6,986 nucleotides of DNA from the NCBI GenBank assembly GCA_031418215.1, contig JANOXC010000094.1, forward strand, positions 1-6,986. Direction: 5' to 3'. A program made the translations under genes and the position numbers. Source of the DNA: JANOXC01 sp031418215. GTDB taxonomy: Bacteria > Bacteroidota > Bacteroidia > AKYH767-A > OLB10. Of the stretch, positions 6,970 to 6,986 are shown in pieces. Under the pieces are notes generated by a model. That model was not told the origin of the DNA, did no database searches, and was given only the letters and a program-made list of their open reading frames with translations. Numbering within the stretch: the first letter of the stretch is position 1; each line of letters begins with the position of its first letter.

Positions 6970-6986
6970 GGCGGATGCGCCTTTTT
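6970..6986 (+). terminator. Small GC-rich hairpin with T-run at the window edge
   Basis: GGCG (6970-6973) pairs with CGCC (6978-6981) across the loop GATG, followed by five T residues that run into the window end. The shape is that of a minimal rho-independent terminator on the + strand. The stem is only four pairs and the window stops in the T-run, so its real extent is unknown. It lies 136 bases after the solute-binding protein stop. Confidence 0.3.

Larger units (their letters stand above)
6851..6986. other. Unassigned 3' tail without a convincing gene
   Basis: No gene-like open frame is visible on either strand. The region looks less monotonously AT-rich than the preceding intergenic DNA and contains an imperfect direct repeat (6872-6886 and 6938-6955) and a short hairpin at the window edge. 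One minus-strand frame is open from the window edge to a stop at 6883-6885 (about 33 codons, last residues ITVPACRF), but it resembles nothing I recognise. The mix of short repeats and no gene would fit the flank of a mobile element; this is only a guess. Confidence 0.3.

Noticed and set aside
6883..6986. A minus-strand open frame running in from the window edge and ending at 6883
   Set aside because: It has only about 33 codons and no recognisable similarity. An edge-open frame of this length is expected by chance.
1..6986. CRISPR arrays, tRNA or rRNA genes, toxin-antitoxin pairs or defence genes
   Set aside because: Nothing with the required repeats, cloverleaf-like or conserved RNA sequences, or gene families was seen. 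The window is filled with housekeeping genes at high density.

Overview
The window looks like an ordinary chromosomal segment of a Bacteroidota bacterium, probably in or near the Chitinophagales/Sphingobacteriia. The DNA is AT-rich. Most starts lack a good Shine-Dalgarno sequence, the one clear intergenic promoter pair matches the Bacteroidota -7 consensus TAnnTTTG, and the Lgt protein is of a long form. The lineage call is inference from these traits; no rRNA or other decisive marker is present.

Left part (1-1763, + strand): the distal end of a phosphate uptake operon. It holds the C-terminus of the PstA permease (cut by the window edge), the complete PstB ATPase and the complete PhoU regulator. 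pstS and pstC would be expected upstream, outside the window. phoU ends one base before the end of a convergent gene.

Middle (1765-5149, - strand): three genes read right to left. First is mtaB, a radical-SAM tRNA t6A37 methylthiotransferase. Then comes a long lgt (prolipoprotein diacylglyceryl transferase, GTG start). Last is an inositol-monophosphatase-family gene whose ATG overlaps the lgt stop by four bases (ATGA). lgt and the phosphatase are probably translationally coupled; mtaB is separated from lgt by 116 AT-rich bases and may or may not share the transcript.

Right part (5209-6834, + strand): a divergently transcribed family-5 (peptide/nickel type) extracellular solute-binding lipoprotein. 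Its lipobox cysteine would be a substrate of an Lgt such as the one encoded here. No permease or ATPase genes for it are visible. The last 152 bases (6835-6986) hold no convincing gene. They contain an AT-only hairpin, an imperfect direct repeat and a small GC-rich hairpin with a T-run at the window edge.

I found no new multi-gene system. The most interesting signal is in the 59-base mtaB/solute-binding-protein intergenic region. The same 9-mer, TACATTTGC, occurs once on each strand in mirror position. Its first eight bases match the -7 consensus on each strand and end exactly four bases before the ATG of the gene on that strand. This suggests a symmetrical divergent promoter pair giving leaderless or nearly leaderless mRNAs.
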